Counted from the first letter of the stretch, positions 11,079 through 22,834 are shown. The stretch is 64,000 nt of DNA from Taudactylus pleione (GCA_031769625.1 JAUIMM010000124.1:10676001-10740000), one strand, 5' to 3'. The notes: generated by a model not told the origin, from the sequence alone. Translations and numbers: made by a program.

Positions 11079-11349
11079 GGGTGAGCGGGTTCGGATTTCT
11101 GAAATCCAAACCCCCCCGAGCCCCCCCGATCAGAGGCCGATCCGAGTCAGGCTCGACTTTTCCCGCCTGACTCGGATCTGAAATCGAGGCAAAACGTCAT
11201 CATCCCGCCTTCCGGGTCTCGCGGGTTTTGGATTCTATATAAGGTACCCGCGTTGGCCCCATTTTCTCACTCAGCTGTGGACAGTGAAGAGGGAGGGTGA
11301 GAGTTAGGGCTGGCTGTGTAGTGTAGTGTAGTGCAGTATAGTGTTGTGC

Positions 11350-11660
11350 TGTGCTGCTGTTGTCCATAGGGGCAGTGTCTACTCCTCCAAAGTCCATAGG
11401 GGCTGGCTGTGATGTGCTGTGCTGCTGTTGTCCATAGGGGCTGTGTCCACTCCTCCAAAGTCCATAGGGGCTGGCTGTGTTGCGCTGTGCTGCTGTTGTC
11501 CATAGGGGCTGTGTCCACTCCTCTAAAGTCCATAGGGGCTGGCTGTGTTGTGCTGTGCTGCTGTTGTCCATAGGGGCTGTGTCCACTCCTCCAAAGTCCA
11601 TAGGGGCTGGCTGGACTGTGTTCTGCAGTCAGTTGTCCATAGGGGCTGTGTCCACTCCAA
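11350..11660 (+). repeat. 68-bp tandem repeat inside hAT
   Basis: Unit begins GCTGCTGTTGTCCATAGGGG, with starts at 11421, 11489 and 11557 giving an exact 68-bp spacing. About four and a half units. A diverged version is in element A at 5285-5500. The long frames on both strands rich in QQHS and WTQP residues are products of the repeat. Confidence 0.92.
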
Positions 11661-11744
11661 AGTCCTGTGTAATGTCCCAGTCCTAAAGGGGTGCTGTAGT
11701 GTTGTCCAGGGGGTGCTCTATCCATCAGGGGTGCTCCCCCCAAG

Positions 11745-12720
11745 TGCAAAAAAAATAAATATTTTTTCTGTGTTTGTGAATTGTGTGCGCAGTAGCCGCA
11801 CGTGCATCAACAAAGTAGCGCCAAGCGTGCGCCTGTGTCATAAGTAAAGGGCCGGCTGGCTTGACCATTAAAGGGTGCTATAAACCCCAAAGTGCACTCC
11901 AGACAAAATAAAAAAATATTTTCTGTGTTTGTGAATTGTGTGCACTGTGGCTGCACGTGCATCAAAAAGGGAGCAGCGCCAAGCATGCGCCTGTGTCCCA
12001 TTAGTAAAGGGCCGGCTGGCTTGTCCGCTAAAGGGTGCTGTAACCCCCAAAGTACACTCCAAACAAAATAAAAAAATATTTTCTGTGTTTGTGAATTGTG
12101 TGCACTGTGTCTGCACGTGCATCAACAAAGGAGCAGCGCCAAGCGTGCGCCTGTGTCCCATAAGTAAAAGGCCAGCTGGCTTGTCTGTTAAAGGGTGCTG
12201 TAACCCCGAAAGTACTCTCCAAACAAAATAAAAAAATATTTTCTGTGTTTGTGAATTGAGTGCACTGTGGCTGCACGTGCATCAGCAAAGGAGTAGCGCC
12301 AAGCGTGCGCCTGTGTCCCATAAGTAAAAGGCTGGCTGGCTTGTCCGTTAAAGGGTGCTGTAACCCCCAAAGTACACTCCAAACAAAATAAAAAAATATT
12401 TTCTGTGTTTGTGAATTGTGTGCAATATGGCTGCACGTGCATCAAAAAAGGAGAAGCGCCAAGCGTGCGCCTGTGTCCCATAAGTAAAAGGCCAGCTGGC
12501 TTGTCCGTTAAAGGGTGCTGTAACCCCCAAAGTACACTCCAAACAAAATAAAAAAATATTTTCTGTGTTTGTGAATTGTGTGCACTATGGCTGCACGTGC
12601 ATCAACAAAGGAGCAGCGCCAAGCGTGCGCCTGTGTCCCATAAGTAAAGGGCCGGCTGGCTCATTTCTTAAAGGGTGGTGTAACCCACAAAGTGCACTAG
12701 TCTCCAACAAAAATAAAAAA
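11745..12720 (+). repeat. 160-bp tandem repeat inside hAT
   Basis: Six units with exact 160-bp spacing (TAAAGGGTGCTGTAACCCC at about 12029, 12189, 12349, 12509). Each unit holds an A-rich block (AAACAAAATAAAAAAAT), then TTTGTGAATTGTGTGCACT and GCCAAGCGTGCGCCTGTGT. The unit is related in sequence order to the 139-bp unit at 13110-14520. Confidence 0.95.
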
Positions 12721-12775
12721 TTATTTTCTATGTTTGTGTGCGCCTTAGCCGCACGTATATATCAATATAACATAA

Positions 12776-13110
12776 ATGGAGGACCAAACTTTTTCCGATA
12801 AAAATAAAATAGGGAAAGATCAAGAACCACTTCCTCCTAGTGCTGTTGCTGCTGCTGGGAGTTGTTCATCATCCCAGAGAGGAAGTAGGAACACCACTAC
12901 TTTTACTAAACAATTGACCCTCCAACAGTCCTTAGCGAGGAGGATGAAGTACGACAGCAGTCATCCTGAAGCAAAATGTATAACTGAGGCCTTGGCTGCT
13001 ATGTTGGTGTTAGACATGCGTCCGGTATCCGCCATTATTGCAGTGGGATTTAGACAATTGATGGAGGTAGTGTGTCCCAGGTTGCAAATCCCATCTAGAT
13101 TCCACCTGCA
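12776..13110 (+). pseudogene. hAT transposase fragment (after BED finger)
   Basis: Reads in one frame from MEDQTFSDKN through TKQLTLQQSLARRMKYDSSH to AVGFRQLMEVVCPRL and IPSRFH. The same order, with similar residues, is found in the fuller copy at 51600-51930, so this is the linker and first part of the catalytic region. The frame then runs directly into the 139-bp satellite. Upstream BED finger and the downstream core are absent here. Confidence 0.85.
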
Positions 13111-14520
13111 TCCTCAAAGCAGCAGCGACAAGCGTGCGTCTGTCTGTTAAAAGGTGGTGTAACCCTCAAAGTGCGCTCCACAAACAATAAAAAAATTCTT
13201 CTTTTTTTTTCTGTCTTTGTGAAATGTGTGGGCTGTAGCCGCACCTGCATCCTTAAAGCAGCAGCGACAAGCGTGCGTCTGTCTGTTAAAGGGTGGTGTA
13301 ACCCTCAAAGTGCACTCCACAAACAATAAAAAAATTCTTCTTTTTTTTTCTGTCTTTGTGAATTGTGTGGGCTGTAGCCGCACCTGCATTGTCAAAGCAG
13401 CAGCGACAAGCGTGCGTCTGTCTGTTAAAGGGTGGTGTAACCCTCAAAGTGCGCTCCACAAACAATAAAAAAATTATTCTTTTTTTTTCTGTCTTTGAGA
13501 ATTGTGTGGGCTGTAGCCGCACCTGCATCCTCAAAGCAGCAGCGACAAGCGTGCGTCTGTCTGTTAAAGGGTGGTGTAACCCGCAAAGTGTGCTCCACAA
13601 ACAATAAAAAATTATTTTTTTTCTGTCTTTGTGAATTGTGTGCACTGTAGCTGCAAGTGCATCAAGAAAGGAGCATCTCCAAGCATGCACCTGTGTCCCA
13701 TATGTCTGTTAAATGGTGGTGTTACCCCCAAAGTGCTCCAAAAATTTAAAAAAAAAAAAAAAAAATTCTGTGTTTATAACTTGTGTGCGATGTAGCCGCA
13801 CGTGCATCAACACAGTAGCAGCGCCAAGCATGCGCCTGTGTCATAAGTCAAGGGCCGGTTTGGACATCTGGTCCAGACTGAAGGACGTGTCAACAATTTC
13901 TGACAAGTCTACTGTCACTGCATATGATACTGTCCTCAAAGCAGCAGCGACAAGCGTGCGTCTGTCTGTTAAAGGGTGGTGTTACCCCCAAAGTGTGCTC
14001 CAACAAAATAAAATAATCTTCTTTTTTTCTGTTTGTGTGAGATATGTATGCACAGTAGCCGCACCTGCATCCTCAAAGCAGCAGCGACAAGCGTGCGTCT
14101 GTCTGTTAAAGGGTGGTGTAACCCTCAAAGTGCTCTTCACAAAAAATAAAAAAATTCTTCTTTTTTTTTCTGTCTTTGTGAATTGTGTGGGCTGTAGCCG
14201 CACCTGCATCCTCAAAGCAGCAGCGACAAGTGTGCGTCTGTCTGTTAAAGGGTGGTGTTACCCCCAAAGTGCGCTCCAACAAAATAAAATAATCTTCTTT
14301 TTTTCTGTGTTTGTGTGTGAAATGTATGCGCAGTAGCTGCACCTGCATCCTCAAAGCAGCAGCGACAAGCGTGCGTCTGTCTGTTAAAGGGTGGTGTAAC
14401 CCTCAAAGTGCGCTCCACATAAAATAAAAAAATCTTCTTTTTTTCTGTCTTTGTGAATTGTGTGGGCTGTAGCCGCACCTGCATCCTCAAAGCAGCAGCG
14501 ACAAGAATGCATCTGTCTGC
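13110..14520 (+). repeat. 139-bp tandem repeat interrupting hAT coding sequence
   Basis: About eight units of roughly 139 bp based on CAAAGCAGCAGCGACAAGCG, TGTCTGTTAAAGGGTGGTGT, AACAATAAAAAAATTCTTC and GCTGTAGCCGCACCTGCATC. A short transposase piece (13858-13935, WSRLKDVSTISDKSTV) is trapped inside, and the array ends against the C-terminal piece at 14521. The CAG-CAG-CGA core lies where the transposase fragment meets the array at both junctions. Confidence 0.93.
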
Positions 14521-14756
14521 TAAAGGATTACATCGGTTACAGCATCCATGTAGGCATGTCAGACAGTCCGTACCTGTACTGGCAGGAAAAAGAGGCAATT
14601 TGGAGGTCCCTGTACAAACTGGCTCTATTTTACCTGAGTTGCCCCCCCTCCAGTGTGTACTCCGAAAGAGTGTTTAGTGCAGCCGGGAACCTTGTCAGCG
14701 AAAGGCGTAGGAGGTTGCTTCCACAAAATGTGGAGAAGATGATGTTCATAAAATGA
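14521..14756 (+). pseudogene. hAT transposase C-terminal dimerisation region
   Basis: Contains the hAT C-terminal signature: YWQEKEAIWRSLYKLALFYL, then PSSVYSERVFSAAGNLVSER, then RRRLLPQNVEKMMFIK and a stop. In the family this part mediates dimerisation and completes the RNase H-like core with the catalytic glutamate region. The relic at 53215-53420 and the minus-strand relic at 19860-20360 align to it. Isolated from the rest of the protein by satellites, so not functional. Confidence 0.93.
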
Positions 14757-15828
14757 ATTATCAACTCTTCCAGGGAGACCAGCCTCCAGAACGTACAGAG
14801 GGAACTGTGGTTGTGGATTCCAGCGGGGACAAATTAATACTCTGTGAGGGTGAGGATGTACACAACACTGAAGAGGGTGAGGAATCGGTGGATGAGGAGG
14901 ATGAGGATGACATCTTGCCTCCATAGAGCCAGTTTGTGCAGGGACAGATTAATTGCCAGCTTGTTTTGTGGGGGCCCAAAAGTACCAATCATTTCAGCCA
15001 CAGTCGTGTAGCAGACCCTGGCGCTGAAATGATTGGTTTGTTAAAGTGTGCATGTTCTGTTTATACAACATAAGGGTGGGTGGGAGGGCCCAAGGACAAT
15101 TCCATCTTGCACCTCTTTTTTTTCTTTGAATTATGTACTGTTTGGGGCCTAGTTTTTCAAACTGCCATCCTGTCTGCCACTGCAGTGTCACTCCTAGATG
15201 GACCATGTGTTTGTGCCGCCCACTCATGTCGCTTAGCATAGTCATCCAGCTACCTCGGTGCAACCTTTTGGACATAAAAACACTATTGTGAGGTGTGAGG
15301 TGTTCAGAATAGACTGGAAATGAGTGGAAATTAAGGTTATTGAGGTTAATAATAGCATAGGAGCAGAAAAACCCACAAATTCTGTGATTTTAGCTGTTTT
15401 TATGCTTTTTTTAAAAAAAAATACAGATCCAAAACACAAAACCCAGAACCCAAAACACGGAAGGGTGGTTTTGGCAAAACCAATCCAGATCCAAAACACG
15501 AAGAAAGATCCAGATCCAAACCCAAAACACAAAAAGTGGCCGGTGCACACCCCTAATATATATATGGTTCTGTCAGACTGGCATCCTCCCGTTTCTGTAA
15601 AAATGCTCTGGAGCCCGCCATTAGTGATTGCTGAAGACTAGTGGAGTATGTCATTGACTTTCACCTTGTCTCCTACATGTGATGTCTTGGCTCATCCAAC
15701 GCTCATATAGCACAGCATTTTGCTTGACAAGAGTGCAACAAAGCACTGAAATGTTGCATTACAGCATCAGTGTGATGTAACTTAACTTATTAAGACCGGA
15801 GTGCCTTCGACCGTTTGCATGTGTGTGT

Positions 15829-15833
15829 ATATT

Positions 15834-15904
<71 letters not shown>
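15829..15904. repeat. (TA)n microsatellite
   Basis: Nearly pure TA with a few TACATA interruptions. Confidence 0.97.
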
Positions 15905-15907
<3 letters not shown>

Positions 15908-15965
15908 TGCACCAACCACCAAAATCTTGCCTAGGGCACCAAATTGGCTAGGGCCGGCTCTGTTG
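15905..15965 (-). repeat. Terminal fragment of a hAT-like MITE
   Basis: On the minus strand it reads CAGAGCCGGCCCTAGCC and continues with CCTAGGCAAG, the same type of end (CAGRGCCGG) as the hAT MITEs at 41430 and 55274. The other end is replaced by the TA array. A small related trace is at 28115-28140. Confidence 0.55.
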
Positions 15966-16269
15966 TACCAGCTTTATTTAATTATTATTTTTTTACCCAA
16001 AAACATGACATCTGATAAAGATAAGTCCTATTCCAATATGAGTGCTTACATTTGGGTTATATGAAGCAGCAAAATTCTAGGAAATTATGAAAAACATCTT
16101 AGGTTTATGTATCTGAACACAAGGATGATGTGGAAATGTTTAGCCTTAGTGAGAGTCTCCTTTGGCATGGTAGTGGCAAACAAAGGATTTCTAGAGGGTG
16201 GTTTCCAAATGCTGGATTTTAGAGTGAGTGTGGCCTGAAGAGGGCATAATTAGCACTTAATCAGCTTTA

Positions 16270-17187
16270 GGGCTCTATTTACTACAATCCGCATTTGTAA
16301 TGCAGATTGTAGTGTGATATTAACAACTGAATTCGAATTGCGAATTCAGGCAATATCACAGGGATTTACTACAAATCCCTTGCAGGGACAGAGCTTGCGA
16401 TAAAGCTCTGTCCCTGCAAATCCTCTTCGGAGCCTTATCACGGTATTTTCGCAAAAAATACCGTGATTAAGTGCCCGCGCATGCGCCTACCGGTCGCAGC
16501 TGCTACCCCCCCTCTGGCACTAAGCCCCGCCCCCTGGTGCTAAGCCCGCCCCCACGATCGCGGACCCCCCCTCGGCGACCCCCCTCTCCCTTACTTACAC
16601 TTACCTGCATGCTCCAGGCCTCCGGTGATGTTCTCCATTCCTCCGGTCAGGTGATCTCCCATACTGCACTGGGGCCCAATCACCTGATGACCGGGCTGCA
16701 GTGCATAATGGGAGACCAGCTGACCGGAGGGGAGTCATCACCGGAGGCCCGATCACCGGTCCCTGGAGTCAGGTAAGTAATTTTTATTTTTACTATTTTT
16801 TTTTTTCTTTATAGACCACACAGCTGATTACTGGGACCGACTCCCGGCTCTGCCCTCTCTGTTAGAGCAGGGCAGGAGGCCGGTAACCGGGGGAGACCCT
16901 GGATAACGCCACCTCCAGGTGGTGTTATTATCACAGGGCTTTCCCCGATATTTTTTTCACATTTATTTTTAGTAACTATGGTTGGATCACATTTCCCATT
17001 ACAGTTATGGGAAATGCGATCTGCTTTACTAAAATTAAGTGATACTTAGGGGTTGGAGTAGAATTTTACGAATTCTACTCCAATTGCCCTGTAATAACTA
17101 TAGGTGATACTAAAATAATGTGAAAAGGGTGTGAAAACACCCTTTTTCACTTTATTTTAGTAAAAATAATGTTAATAAACAGAGCCC
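16270..17187 (+). mobile_element. Multi-hairpin MITE, Harbinger-like, GGGCTCTATTTAC family
   Basis: Ends GGGCTCTATTTAC and TAAACAGAGCCC, with TTA duplicated on both sides (16267-16269 and 17188-17190), fitting Harbinger's TWA target. The interior is a row of hairpins: GGGACAGAGCTT with AAGCTCTGTCCC-like arms (16384-16417), TTATCACGGTATTTT with AAAATACCGTGATAA-like arms (16435-16470), a large imperfect palindrome of about 130 bp (16617-16752), CATTTCCCAT with ATGGGAAATG (16990-17018), GGAGTAGAATT with AATTCTACTCC (17056-17082), and GTGAAAAGGGTGT with ACACCCTTTTTCAC (17120-17152). No coding. Confidence 0.88.
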
Positions 17188-17190
17188 TTA

Positions 17191-19859
17191 ATATGTTACA
17201 TACAAAGTGTATTGTGTTGCATAATTCCAGCTTATACAGGACCAGAGATCACAGTAAGCCATTAGATGCGGCAGTAGGGCCATCCTGTCTGAGCGGAATG
17301 TTTTTTTTTTCAGATGTGGGCTCCATTCCAGAGCATTGGAGCAAGTCCCGGAATCTGGGGGAGCAGCAGAAGAACCTAGCACTGCCCTGGACATATATGG
17401 TCTCCACCTTATGTACTGGATAGTGTATTATTATACAGTATTAATAATTAAGCCTATTGATGGTCTATAGCAGTGCACCCCTAACAGTGCATGTTTTCCA
17501 CATCTTCTAGTTGGTGCACAGGTGTATATGTTGCTGGCTGACACATTTTAAAAGATCCACAGGTTGTGCTAATCATTTCATTTTTGATACTGAGAAGAAC
17601 ATGCAGCACTAGTAACATTCTATTATATTACTATTTCTATTGTGGTCATGGTGTGTGCTGGGGAGTGGGGTTTCCAGGCAGACAGAACCCCCCCCTGCAG
17701 TTGCCTATGCATGGCTATAATCTGTTCTAGTTTGTATAAAGTACTATCACAAATACAAATACAGTATATGCTACAGAATATGGAGGAAGTCTATAACCTG
17801 ATATACAGTTTATTGGAAAATACATATTTAAGCATCAAATTGATGACCTTAAAGTGTACAAGAATTGGCCTTAAATAACTCATCCAGGTTTAGTTACTTT
17901 GCCATTGCGCTGTTCTATTCTTTAATGCACCTCATAGGTGGTAAATCTTAAATGTTGTATCTTCACACAATTTCTGTTCTTTATTTTGGGAATAGATCCT
18001 GGCAAAGTCCACCAATGGTTGGCCCAACTTTCTAGAAATGACTTGTGATAACTCACTGGCACCTACTAGAAAAAGTTATGTGCCACTTGGCATTTTATGA
18101 ATAGGAAGTGTAACAAAGGCCTGCAAATAGCTTTAGAGATCGATCTATCCACAGACCAGAAAACATACAAAAACAATGGTACCATATTGTTGTGGAAAAA
18201 GTTTAACTGAACAATGGATCAATCACTGGATGATAACATATGAAAGAGCAATCTATAATGAGAATATCTGATAGCAGCTCTCAATGATAGAACAGTAATG
18301 ACAGAAGTAGTAGATTCACAATGGCAGTATCTCTAAATAACATTCTTTTGCAAGCAGTAATTAATTATAGGTATTTAGAATGAGATTGTATAACAATACA
18401 ATGTAAAAATAAAAATGTTGGCTAAGATCATGGCCCTAAAAGTGAAACACGCTAACAACAGGCGCACATTGTAATATAGCACTGTACAACTGACAGAAGG
18501 AAATTGTGAGTCTGCTAAATTAATATAATGTGTTGGAGCATAACTAACACTGAAAACATTTACAGATTTATGATGTACAGTATATAACAATGAAGAATAA
18601 TTGCAAGTATCTTATTCATATATATGATAAAGAACATAATTATCACTGGAGTTGTTGAAGTTGTAGTCCCCAAAACAACAAGTATGAACAGTATGGGTAG
18701 TATAGAGAAAACCATTACTTAAACAACTATACAATAAGTATAGATAAATGCAATGGAATAGGGGCAGAGTACTCCCTTGAGCAATAAGCACTAATCAATG
18801 CTAAGGATGTGGAGAGATGGTGTCCCAGGAGTATAGGACAGTTCAAGGATAAGCCCTCTGCCAAGGGCTAGCATCCACAGCCCCCAGCTCTTTAGAGCCA
18901 AGACCGTTGGTACCTCTCCTTCTGCTCGTCGGCACACTCGAGCGCGATCCCGGTCCTGACCCTGGTTGCAGGGGCAGTGTCCGTGATTGTGCGACACAGT
19001 GCACAGCAGCACAGAGTGATCCCCGCTGCCGGCCCCAGCTAGCCATCCCCGGATTGTAAGAAGAACCATCTCCCAAGTACTTATTCAAAGGTACTTAGTA
19101 CTGAGACTAGCGGCACACCGCTAGGTCTCCTCAGATACAGACTTTTTTTCATATACAGTGGATTACAGACTCAGTGGTGTGATACAGGTGCAACAACGGC
19201 ACATGTCATTTTTGTTCTCTTAAGTTTTAATTTTCATTCCAATTTTTTACTCATCCACGTCTATACTTGCATGCATTTTTTTCAGAAGTGTTAATGTTAA
19301 GCAATTCATTATTTTCAGAAGTGTTTAAGATATCCATGCTAGGACATCAGTAATCCCCCACATGTGTGACTAACACATTGTGCAAACTGAAATTCACTAC
19401 TGAGAATTTTAACATTTGTATTTTGCCACCATATTTTCCAGTATAAAGTAAAAACGTTTCTTTTTACATCCTCTCTGTGTTCATTGACACTTATCAACAT
19501 ATGTCATTATAGTATAAAGGTTGTGCGCAGCATCTGGCTATTATCATATTGTTTCATATTGGATGAGGTCAGACATCCTCCAGGGCAGCAGCACACTTTT
19601 CTCTGAAGTCCACGCATCTACAGAAGTTGTGCTAGACCACCACCCTACTTACCAATATCTTTTCAACAATTTAGTCCAAAGGATGCAGCGAGTTGCTGGC
19701 TAAATTAAGTGATATAGCAGCAGACAAACGCACCATAGTTTAAAAGAACATAGGACATCTATGGAACATTGACACACAACAGTGGCAGACAGGATGGCAG
19801 ATTATAAAACTATAAACATGTTTGTCATCTATGCAAGACCGATACCAAAACCCCAAACA
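17191..19859. other. Mostly unique sequence, no supported gene
   Basis: About 2.7 kb of AT-rich DNA with stops in all frames. A GC-richer island at 18840-19130 contains GACCCTGGTTGCAGGGG-type text and a foldback ACTAGCGGCACACCGCTAG (19106-19124). It may be the edge of an old element. No terminal repeats or protein motifs were seen. Confidence 0.4.
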
Positions 19860-20360
19860 GCGCATAATGTAAAAAAAAGGTGCAAGATGGATCTGTCCTT
19901 GGGCCCTCCCATCCACACTTATGTTGTATATTAAAAAGTATATGCACAGTTTAACAAACTTCAGTGACAGGGACTGACACTTTTCTGGCTGAAGCAATTG
20001 GATTTATTGGGCTCCAACAAAACAAGCTACCAATGGGCAACTAACAGTGTTGGCAATGATGGGCTTTGTTAATGGGTTTAAGACAGCAAAGCTATCAGTG
20101 CTGTCAATGATCTCTACAGTGGCAAAATGTCATTATCATCCTCATCTTCACACTCATACTGTAAGTGTTTACATCATCTTCACACAATATTAATTCAACC
20201 CCTCTGGAATCCACCATTACAGAAGTCTCTGTACTTTGACGTAATTGACGGTGAAGGTTTTACTCATGGAATTTATAGTCATTTTGATGAACATCATATT
20301 TTCAACAATTTGAGGAAGTTGTGTCCTACGCCAATCGCCAATCGCTGACAAGGTTCCCGG
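19860..20360 (-). pseudogene. hAT transposase C-terminus and 3' region relic
   Basis: Read on the minus strand, 20360-20290 gives AGNLVSDWR and the KYDVH/MFIK region equivalent to the hAT C-terminus, followed downstream by the same noncoding 3' region as at 14990-15130 (TTGGGCCCTCCCATCC, GGTGCAAGATGG). Frames are broken. It is a 3' fragment of the same hAT family inserted in reverse orientation. Confidence 0.8.
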
Positions 20361-20491
20361 CTATACTGAAAGCATGTCTATTGTCCCGACTTTCTAACAT
20401 GTCTATTTGTACACTGTCATTAAAATAATCCTACACCATTCTATGGATGGTGACAGTTCCAGATTGCATTATGGTAGAGCTGTCGCTAATT

Positions 20492-20903
20492 TTCACAGGG
20501 ATTTACTACAAATCCCTTACAGGGACAGAGCTTGCGATAAAGCTCTGTCCCTGCAAATCCCCTTCGGAGCCTTATCACGGTATTTTCACAAAAAATACCG
20601 TGATCAAGTGCCCGCGCATGCGCCGACCGATCGCCGCTGCTACCCCCCCCAGCGTTAAGCCCCGCCCCCCAGCACTAAGCCCCGTCCCCGCGATCACGGA
20701 CCCCCCCGAGACACATTACAGTTATGGGAAATGCGATCTGCTTACTAAAAATAAGTGATACTTAGGGGTTGGAGTAGAATTTTACGTATTCTACTCCAAT
20801 TGCCCTGTAATAACTATAGGTGATACTAAAATAATGTGAAAAGGGTGTGAAAACACCCTTTTTCACATTATTTTAGTAAAAATAATGTTGATAAATAGAG
20901 CCC
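20492..20903 (+). mobile_element. Truncated copy of the GGGCTCTATTTAC multi-hairpin MITE
   Basis: Matches 16359-17187 but lacks the left end and has an internal deletion joining about 16568 to 16990 of the full copy. It ends GATAAATAGAGCCC at 20903. The hairpins at 20520-20552, 20571-20606, 20773-20803 and 20837-20869 are retained nearly unchanged. Confidence 0.88.
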
Positions 20904-20934
20904 AATGTGCCTAGTAAAATTTACATAGAAAATG

Positions 20935-22203
20935 AACAAGAAAGAAATTGAATCCCTGTATGTTAAAATTAGTTTACAGGAATCTATAATTAATACTACG
21001 TTCTATAATAAAGACACAGACTGCAACACTTTTCTCCATGCAAAAATGTGTCATCCTAGGGGTATGAAATTTGGTATCCCGTACTCTCAGATGATAAGGA
21101 TAAGATGTTAGATGTATCAATAACATTGTATCCATAGCTGAGGAGTAAATTCATATTTTGTTTGATCGTTTTGAGTTAAGAGGGTATGACCGCACATATT
21201 TGACATCTCTAAAATTAAGTACTATTGTTGGATCAGAAAGATCTTTTATCCAAAAAAAACAGGTTATAACCTCTTAGAAATTTCCATGAGTAATGCAATA
21301 TAATGAGATCTCTAAAAAACATTGGAAATTAATATAAACTGATAGTGATCTGGGTCTATCTGACTGTCCTTTGATGCCTTGTTTTTCAAGGTCTAGTAAT
21401 CTTATACCCATTTTCCACCGCTGTAATAACCTGGGTTATTACTGGGTCTACTAGTGGAAAAGTGTCCCTGAAAAACAACCCGAGTCAAGAGACCCAGAAA
21501 TCCAACCCAGGTAGCTGCCAGGGTCAAACCCAGGATGGACCCAGGTAATGGTGCTGTGTAAACGGCATGACCCGGGTTATTCGACCTGGGTCATGCCTAA
21601 AATGAGCTGATTGGTATTGTGGAGCAGTCACTTCCCACTTTTTATGACCTCACAAGTTTAGCATTACAGACTCGGGTTCAGTGTGAATGGGGCTGACCTG
21701 TGAATAACCAAGATCGAAGGTGCACTGTAATTGGGGTCTGACCTAGGTTGAAACAATGTCCGAAAACCCAGGTCGGATCCAGGTTTTTGGTGGAAAAGGG
21801 GTATAAGGGACCTATTGGTTAAGGCTGACATTTCTGGATGTGGTAAAACAGTACCATCTAAAAATTTTCTGATAAAGAAACCTGGTTGTTTTAAATGTGC
21901 CTGCATCACCTGCAGATACTTACTTACAAGTGACATATTTTTCCTCCTCACTCAGGCAAAAAATTGCAAATTAGACATCATTTCACTTGTGAATCTTAAT
22001 TTGTGGTCTATCAGATCATATGCCCCTGTAGCCTTACCTATATTGGTAAGACCACTAGAACATTTAAGGAAAGGATGGGAGTACACAGATCGTCCATACG
22101 TGCTGCCATTAATAGCAGGACAAGCATAGCCTGTCATTTTATTAAGGCGGGTCACAACTTGGCTAGCCTCAGATACCGTCTGATTGACTGTGTGAGGCGG
22201 TGA
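20935..22203 (+). pseudogene. Penelope-like element: RT thumb plus GIY-YIG fragment
   Basis: Penelope-like elements encode a reverse transcriptase fused to a GIY-YIG endonuclease. Here 20970-21110 reads TTFYNKDTDCNTFLHAKMCH and IPYSQMIRIR, the end of the Penelope RT. After a MITE insertion, 21860-21920 gives the cysteine linker (GCFKCACITCRY) and 22003-22203 gives CPCSLTYIGKTTRTFKERMG and HFIKAGH, the GIY-YIG nuclease with its downstream histidine. Stops and frameshifts are frequent. The RT palm and N-terminal part are missing, a usual 5' truncation. Confidence 0.88.
21402..21806 (+). mobile_element. MITE with 18-bp inverted ends inside the Penelope relic
   Basis: Ends TTATACCCATTTTCCACC and GGTGGAAAAGGGGTATAA match at 17 of 18. 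The interior repeatedly uses AACCCGGGTTATT, GACCTGGGTC and AACCCAGG, an internally palindromic composition. Related interior words occur at 24190-25474. It splits the Penelope reading frame. A target duplication was not clearly seen. Confidence 0.8.
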
Positions 22204-22699
22204 AAGAAGTAAATTATTATTAGAATGTGAGGCATTCTGGATACATTACCTGGATGTGATCTCCCATAAAGGTTTAAATTAGGTCATGCCACTTACATGT
22301 TTTTATTGAAATTGTATGTTTTCATCTCATTAGTATTATAGGTTGTATATTATGCTTTTATACTTTTTGCTGGTGCATTTATGACAGCCTTTTAACTGAT
22401 CATTTCCTCTCCCTATGACTTGTCTTGCAACCTGTGTACAATGAGATTCAGTAGGTGACCTCTGTATATCATGTAATTTATGTATGGGTTTGTTTACATT
22501 ATTTATTCTTTGTATCCTCTTTCATTGCTGACGATTATACTTCATATGTTGCTATGGTGATTGTATGCATATTGGCGTCGCATCGATTCGATACGCGGTG
22601 ATGTCATCATAGGCGTGGCCGCCTGACCCCGGTCTCCGGCGGGACGCCATTGCACATGCTGTTGAAAGGGATATAAGGTAAGCTGGTTGTTTTATAATT

Positions 22700-22745
22700 T
22701 GTACTTCCAGATGAAAATCTAAAAAGATTGAAACGTTGAAGTTAA
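22700..22745 (+). ncRNA. Degenerate hammerhead-ribozyme-like motif in Penelope 3' region
   Basis: CAGATGA (one change from CTGANGA), a stem AATCT-AAAA-AGATT, then GAAACGTTGAAG. This order is the type I hammerhead core (conserved box, stem II, GAAA, short stem III). Hammerhead motifs are known in the pseudo-LTRs of Penelope-like elements, and this one is about 500 bp downstream of the GIY-YIG end. The first-box change suggests it is inactive. Confidence 0.5.
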
Positions 22746-22797
22746 TCTTCTGTTTGGTGGTGATTACTTATTTATGCCGAGAGTGGCGCACACCTGT

Positions 22798-22799
<2 letters not shown>

Positions 22800-22830
<31 letters not shown>
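22800..22830. repeat. (TA)n microsatellite
   Basis: A 31-bp pure TA run directly after the Penelope 3' region (GTGGCGCACACCTGTGGA). Confidence 0.97.

Positions 22831-22834
<4 letters not shown>

Larger units (their letters stand above)
11076..15555 (+). mobile_element. hAT transposon with satellite-expanded interior
   Basis: Left end TAGGGGTGAGCGGGTTC and right end CCGGTGCACACCCCTA share the TAGGGGTG terminal. The flanks are ATATATAT on both sides, compatible with an 8-bp target duplication but ambiguous because the site is a TA microsatellite. Subterminal regions match elements A and B. Three transposase fragments remain (12776-13110, 13858-13935, 14521-14756), separated by 139-bp repeats. 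A 68-bp array and a 160-bp array occupy the 5' half. It cannot make a transposase. Confidence 0.88.

Noticed and set aside
11200..11749. Overlapping 133- and 160-codon frames rich in WTQPLWTTAAQ-like text
   Set aside because: They are translations of the 68-bp tandem repeat in all phases, not genes.
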